Shown here piece after piece: positions 30,764 through 33,274 of a stretch of DNA of 33,274 nucleotides (position 1 is its first letter; each line of letters begins with the position of its first letter). The DNA is from a virus: IMG/VR virus record IMGVR_UViG_3300042356_000980, positions 1 to 33,274 of that record; one strand, written 5' to 3'. Below the pieces are notes generated by a model, which worked only from the letters and a program-made list of their open reading frames with translations, was not told the DNA's origin and ran no database searches. Both the position numbers and the translations under genes were made by a program.

Positions 30764-31629
30764 TATCTACGAGCGCGGCCTAGATCGGCGGCGCCGCCAG
30801 CAACAGGTTCTTCGATATCAACATCAATCTCTTCTTCGCCCGGTGCCGGTAATTCGGCTGGTAATTCTTCTGCACCTATGTCGGCGGGAGGAGCACCCAT
30901 GTCTTCACCCGGAACTGTAGGGGCTTGGCCAGTGACTACGCCAAGTGCGCCTTCGAGTTGTGTCTTGCTACCTTGTAAATTTTGTGTTAGGCCGCCAAGT
31001 GCGCCAGTTACATCTTGGTTGAACTGCATAGCTTGGTCAGCACCAATTTGGTTCTTAACTTGATCAACCAGTGCCGGTAAGTCTTTAAACTGCATAGCAG
31101 TAACTTGTTCAATCATTTTCTGTACCTGATCAACCATGTCTTGCGAGGCCAAGACAACTTGAGCTTGTTGTACTTCTGATTCTGCAATACGACGGCGGCT
31201 TTCTGCCATTGGATTGTTTGCTTTTTGTAACAACTGGGCCTTTTGTTGTGTTAGTGCTTTAATTTGTTTGTCGAGTTCAGCAGCCTGCTCCATTGCTTGT
31301 TTTTTATTTGCGGCCATATTCATTGCCACTTGCGCGGGATTAACAGCAGGAGCTGCAACTCCGCCTGATGCTACTGGCATATCTTCATTTACTTTACTGG
31401 CTAAACCTTGTTCCATAACAACCAATTTTAAATAGGCAGGATTTTGTTCACTACGATGGAATGCTGGCTGGCCGCGATGCTCTTTAATCAATCCACGCAC
31501 ACGGGTCAACATGTGTTGAGCTTGACGTTTGGTTAGTTGTTCAAAAGGAACAGAATTACCAAAATAACTTTCGAAAACCTTAGCGGCTTGCTTTGTTGGG
31601 CTGATTACGGCCAGTTCTTGCAGTTTCAT
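30763..31629 (-). CDS. Coiled-coil acidic protein, possible prohead scaffold
   Basis: A 288-residue protein: a helical basic N-terminal domain (about 15-75, FEQLTKRQAQHMLTRVRGLI), a Gln/Ala-rich coiled-coil region (about 100-220) and a strongly acidic, Pro-rich C-terminal tail (about 240-280, EEEIDVDIEEPV) before a basic last few residues. This layout is that of scaffold or core proteins of large phages, which have coiled coils and acidic tails removed during maturation. Sequence similarity to a named scaffold was not recognised, so the role is inferred. It has a GAGGA ribosome site and a TAAATA 24 bases upstream of the ATG. Confidence 0.75.
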   Translation of the reverse strand: MKLQELAVISPTKQAAKVFESYFGNSVPFEQLTKRQAQHMLTRVRGLIKEHRGQPAFHRSEQNPAYLKLVVMEQGLASKVNEDMPVASGGVAAPAVNPAQVAMNMAANKKQAMEQAAELDKQIKALTQQKAQLLQKANNPMAESRRRIAESEVQQAQVVLASQDMVDQVQKMIEQVTAMQFKDLPALVDQVKNQIGADQAMQFNQDVTGALGGLTQNLQGSKTQLEGALGVVTGQAPTVPGEDMGAPPADIGAEELPAELPAPGEEEIDVDIEEPVAGGAADLGRARR

Positions 31630-32077
31630 TATTAAATCCTCGTTGTTGACAATATTTAGCCCAGTTTACACATTTGGCCAGTTCATTTTCCACTTGCTTT
31701 TTACGGATAATCTTGGTTTCTAACTTGGTGCCAATACTATCTCGAAATTCCCATTTGGAGCTACGTTCTCCTATTGCGGTTCTAACTGCTATGTCTGCTG
31801 TCAATGAACCTAGTTTGGTATCTAATTCCAGTAATTCTCGGGCTAGATTATATGCTTGATACTTGTCGGCTATACACCAACTTAATGCTGTTTTAGTACT
31901 GTTAAATACACCCACTTCGGTGGCGGAACAATATACTCGATAGCCAGGACGGGTTGGTTCAATACGATAATGTCCAAACACTGAGTATACTCCATCATCA
32001 TTGCGCCAAATAGTATTGGGCAGGATATCTTTAAGCTCGGTTCTTAGAGCTTGTTCAAATTCTTTGTCTATGTTCAT
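31580..32077 (-). CDS. Unknown phage protein, 165 residues
   Basis: A soluble protein with a beta-rich N-terminal half (DDGVYSVFGHYRIEPTRPGYRVYCSATEVGVF) and a helical charged C-terminal half ending in a basic tail. Its last 50 bases overlap the start of the 288-residue gene in another frame, and its ATG overlaps the upstream gene by four bases. No domain recognised. The large overlap at the end is unusual but both frames look coding. Confidence 0.72.
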   Translation of the reverse strand: MNIDKEFEQALRTELKDILPNTIWRNDDGVYSVFGHYRIEPTRPGYRVYCSATEVGVFNSTKTALSWCIADKYQAYNLARELLELDTKLGSLTADIAVRTAIGERSSKWEFRDSIGTKLETKIIRKKQVENELAKCVNWAKYCQQRGFNNETARTGRNQPNKASR

Positions 32078-32337
32078 TTAAGGACGTAGTGTACCAGTAG
32101 ATATCCAGTGGTTGCGGTCAATGCACCAATTACGGCCAGACCCCAGCCGATTAGCTGTTCACTGCGTTTTTCTGACATTTTTATCACCATGTCACGCACT
32201 TCATTGACCACTCGGCTTAGACCAGCAATTCTTTCGTCAATGTCATCCAGCCGTGTTTCTAACGCTGAATATCTTTCGGCACATAATTCTACATGTGCTT
32301 CCAGGCTCTTTTTTTCAATATCAGTGGCTTCAACCAT
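32074..32337 (-). CDS. Coiled-coil plus C-terminal membrane helix protein, XhlA/holin-like layout
   Basis: An 87-residue protein with an N-terminal charged coiled coil (about 5-55, EAHVELCAERYSALETRLDDID) and one C-terminal membrane helix (about 63-85, GWGLAVIGALTATTGYLLVHYV). This is the layout of XhlA-type haemolysin/holin partners in phage lysis sets. No endolysin is adjacent, so the lysis role is only a suggestion. TAAATA as CATAAATA (7 of 8 to the T4 late promoter) lies 18 bases upstream of the ATG. Confidence 0.68.
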   Translation of the reverse strand: MVEATDIEKKSLEAHVELCAERYSALETRLDDIDERIAGLSRVVNEVRDMVIKMSEKRSEQLIGWGLAVIGALTATTGYLLVHYVLK

Positions 32338-32346
32338 ATTATTTTC

Positions 32347-32772
32347 CTATTCTATATTTATGGTTTCAGATGCAAACCAGATATTCTGTCGGGTGCCGGA
32401 TGTGATCAGCACGTAATCAATATCTGCGCGGTTATCTAACGAGATCAACATGGGTACTCCATCGGAATCAGCTTTTAATACACCTACAGGATCGGTTCCA
32501 TCATTGAATACCTCAGTTTCTGTGGTGAATTCAAAATGCCACTCCTCTTGATTCTGCAACGGCTCTACAACATTATCAATCTGTGTTCGTAAACTGATCA
32601 GTTGCGTGAGTGTTTCCCAATTACGCTGTTGATTTCTAGCACGATTCCACGAATCAGAATTGTTTATTTCTTGCCCGACACGATCACGAAATGGCCCACG
32701 TGCAGGACGATAATGACCAGTTACTCCAGTGGCCGTGATGTCAAAGTGAGTATGGACCTTAACCTTTATCAA
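32347..32772 (-). CDS. Unknown phage protein, 141 residues
   Basis: A soluble, beta-rich protein (MIKVKVHTHFDITATGVTGH, FEFTTETEVFND, DIDYVLITSGTRQNIWF) with a central Gln/Arg-rich helical part (NRARNQQRNWETLTQLISLR). No membrane or signal segment and no recognised domain. Beta-rich composition and position among virion-type genes suggest a head or tail component. It overlaps the next gene up by 14 bases. Confidence 0.7.
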   Translation of the reverse strand: MIKVKVHTHFDITATGVTGHYRPARGPFRDRVGQEINNSDSWNRARNQQRNWETLTQLISLRTQIDNVVEPLQNQEEWHFEFTTETEVFNDGTDPVGVLKADSDGVPMLISLDNRADIDYVLITSGTRQNIWFASETINIE

Positions 32773-32998
32773 TTTGATCCTGCCTGCTTAGTTCATAGAT
32801 TATTTGGGCGCGATCCAAAGCCTCGCTTAATGCTGGATTATGTTTGGCTGCACGCAAAATATCTCGCCAGGCAGTCCAGCGGTTAGTGGCATCTCGTTCT
32901 TGTTCAGTTTCGTCTTTGACTACAACACGATCCGGTGATCCTGGCTCTCGTTTGTAAACTGTTCGACCGTTATCTGGACTCTCGTACACATATTTCAT
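32759..32998 (-). CDS. Small charged phage protein
   Basis: A 79-residue protein from the ATG at 32998; an ATG three codons upstream is also possible. Neither has a clear Shine-Dalgarno. TAAATA lies just upstream (33007-33012), so the transcript may start very close to the ATG. The product is charged and mainly helical (TAWRDILRAAKHNPALSEAL). No recognised function. It is the first gene after the terminator at the right end. Confidence 0.68.
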   Translation of the reverse strand: MKYVYESPDNGRTVYKREPGSPDRVVVKDETEQERDATNRWTAWRDILRAAKHNPALSEALDRAQIIYELSRQDQIDKG

Positions 32999-33020
32999 TA
33001 TGTGCATATTTAACCGCCAA

Positions 33021-33048
33021 TAAAAAACCCTGGAATAAATCCAGGGTT
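33021..33048 (-). terminator. Rho-independent terminator
   Basis: On the minus strand an 8-bp perfect stem AACCCTGG/CCAGGGTT with a seven-base AT loop is followed by a run of six T. It lies 26 bases past the stop of the partial gene at the right edge. This is the clearest terminator in the window and implies that gene is strongly expressed. Confidence 0.92.
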
Positions 33049-33073
33049 AGTTGTATCACAATTTCTAAACTAA

Positions 33074-33274
33074 TTAGATAGTTTGGAAAGATGCAATGTT
33101 TGATACGTTTGCTGTTGGAATACCAATGTTCAAACCGCCTGATGCGTTGGCTGTTTGAGCAGCTGTAACCAAAGTAGCTGTAGTATAAGCACCTGTTGGG
33201 AATATAGCCAAGTTCAACACTGCTGGTGCAGCTGGTGTAACTTGATACATAGCAACTGTACTTGTTTGCTGAAT
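33074..33274 (-). CDS. Partial Ala/Thr-rich protein, probable virion component
   Basis: The last 66 codons of a gene that enters from the right edge. The visible end is rich in Ala, Thr, Asn and Val with little charge (VLNLAIFPTGAYTTATLVTA, ending NVSNIASFQTI), like tail or head surface proteins. A strong terminator follows. Too little is visible to name it. Confidence 0.75.
   Translation of the reverse strand: MQQTSTVAMYQVTPAAPAVLNLAIFPTGAYTTATLVTAAQTANASGGLNIGIPTANVSNIASFQTI

Noticed and set aside
1-33274. Window as an ordinary bacterial chromosome segment
   Set aside because: PAAR plus tail genes, phage-type nrd/grx/ligase set, bS21, Hsp20 and dense one-strand packing fit a large phage. 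A prophage cannot be fully excluded without the flanks, but no integrase or attachment site was seen.

Overview
The window looks like part of a large tailed-phage genome (Caudoviricetes, probably a big myovirus with T4-like gene content) infecting a proteobacterium, more likely a betaproteobacterium in fresh water. Evidence for a phage: genes are packed head to tail with TAATG/ATGA overlaps, all but one lie on the minus strand, and virion-type genes are present (PAAR tip protein, a beta-helix tail fibre or spike, two large probable baseplate/tail proteins, a possible scaffold). These sit beside phage metabolism genes: nrdA, nrdB, glutaredoxin, ATP-dependent DNA ligase, PD-(D/E)XK nuclease and hsp20. 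The host guess rests on IscS and IscU, which are close to proteobacterial chromosomal versions. It is inference.

Layout in coordinate order (minus-strand transcription runs right to left): (1) 1-5.9 kb, a curli/signalling block: csgF, csgG, a curlin, a FecR-domain protein, a second curlin-like protein and a CHASE2-class III nucleotide cyclase cut by the window edge. (2) 5.9-9.6 kb, one plus-strand metallophosphoesterase, then a protein-homeostasis block: clpS, hsp20, a small unknown gene, ribosomal protein bS21 and clpX. (3) 9.6-15.8 kb, membrane proteins including a Bax inhibitor-1/YccA homologue, small unknown genes, DNA ligase, and two small genes each with its own strong sigma70-type promoter. 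(4) 15.8-18.6 kb, tail genes around PAAR. (5) 18.6-24.4 kb, methyltransferase, glutaredoxin, a newly spotted 55-residue Cys-rich protein, nrdB, iscS and nrdA. (6) 24.4-29.7 kb, tail fibre, nuclease, two paralogous glycosyltransferase-like genes, iscA and iscU. (7) 29.7-33.3 kb, small membrane and secreted proteins, possible scaffold and other virion-associated genes, and a clear terminator after a partial gene. There is no gene-free stretch over 300 bases, and no tRNA or CRISPR array was seen.

The most striking content is the curli block in a phage: the CsgG outer-membrane pore, its CsgF partner and two exported amyloid-repeat proteins, linked to a FecR-like exported protein and a CHASE2 nucleotide cyclase. 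It suggests the virus can make the infected cell export amyloid and alter its cyclic-nucleotide signalling. A regulatory cassette (TAAATA followed at once by a perfect hairpin with a GTGGA/TCCAC stem) lies in front of the curlin gene and also in front of clpS and hsp20, tying the curli block to the phage genes. A second theme is a split Fe-S assembly set (IscS, IscU, IscA) interleaved with ribonucleotide reductase, plus two small Cys-rich proteins. A third is control of host proteolysis and translation (ClpX, ClpS, Hsp20, BI-1/YccA-like, bS21).
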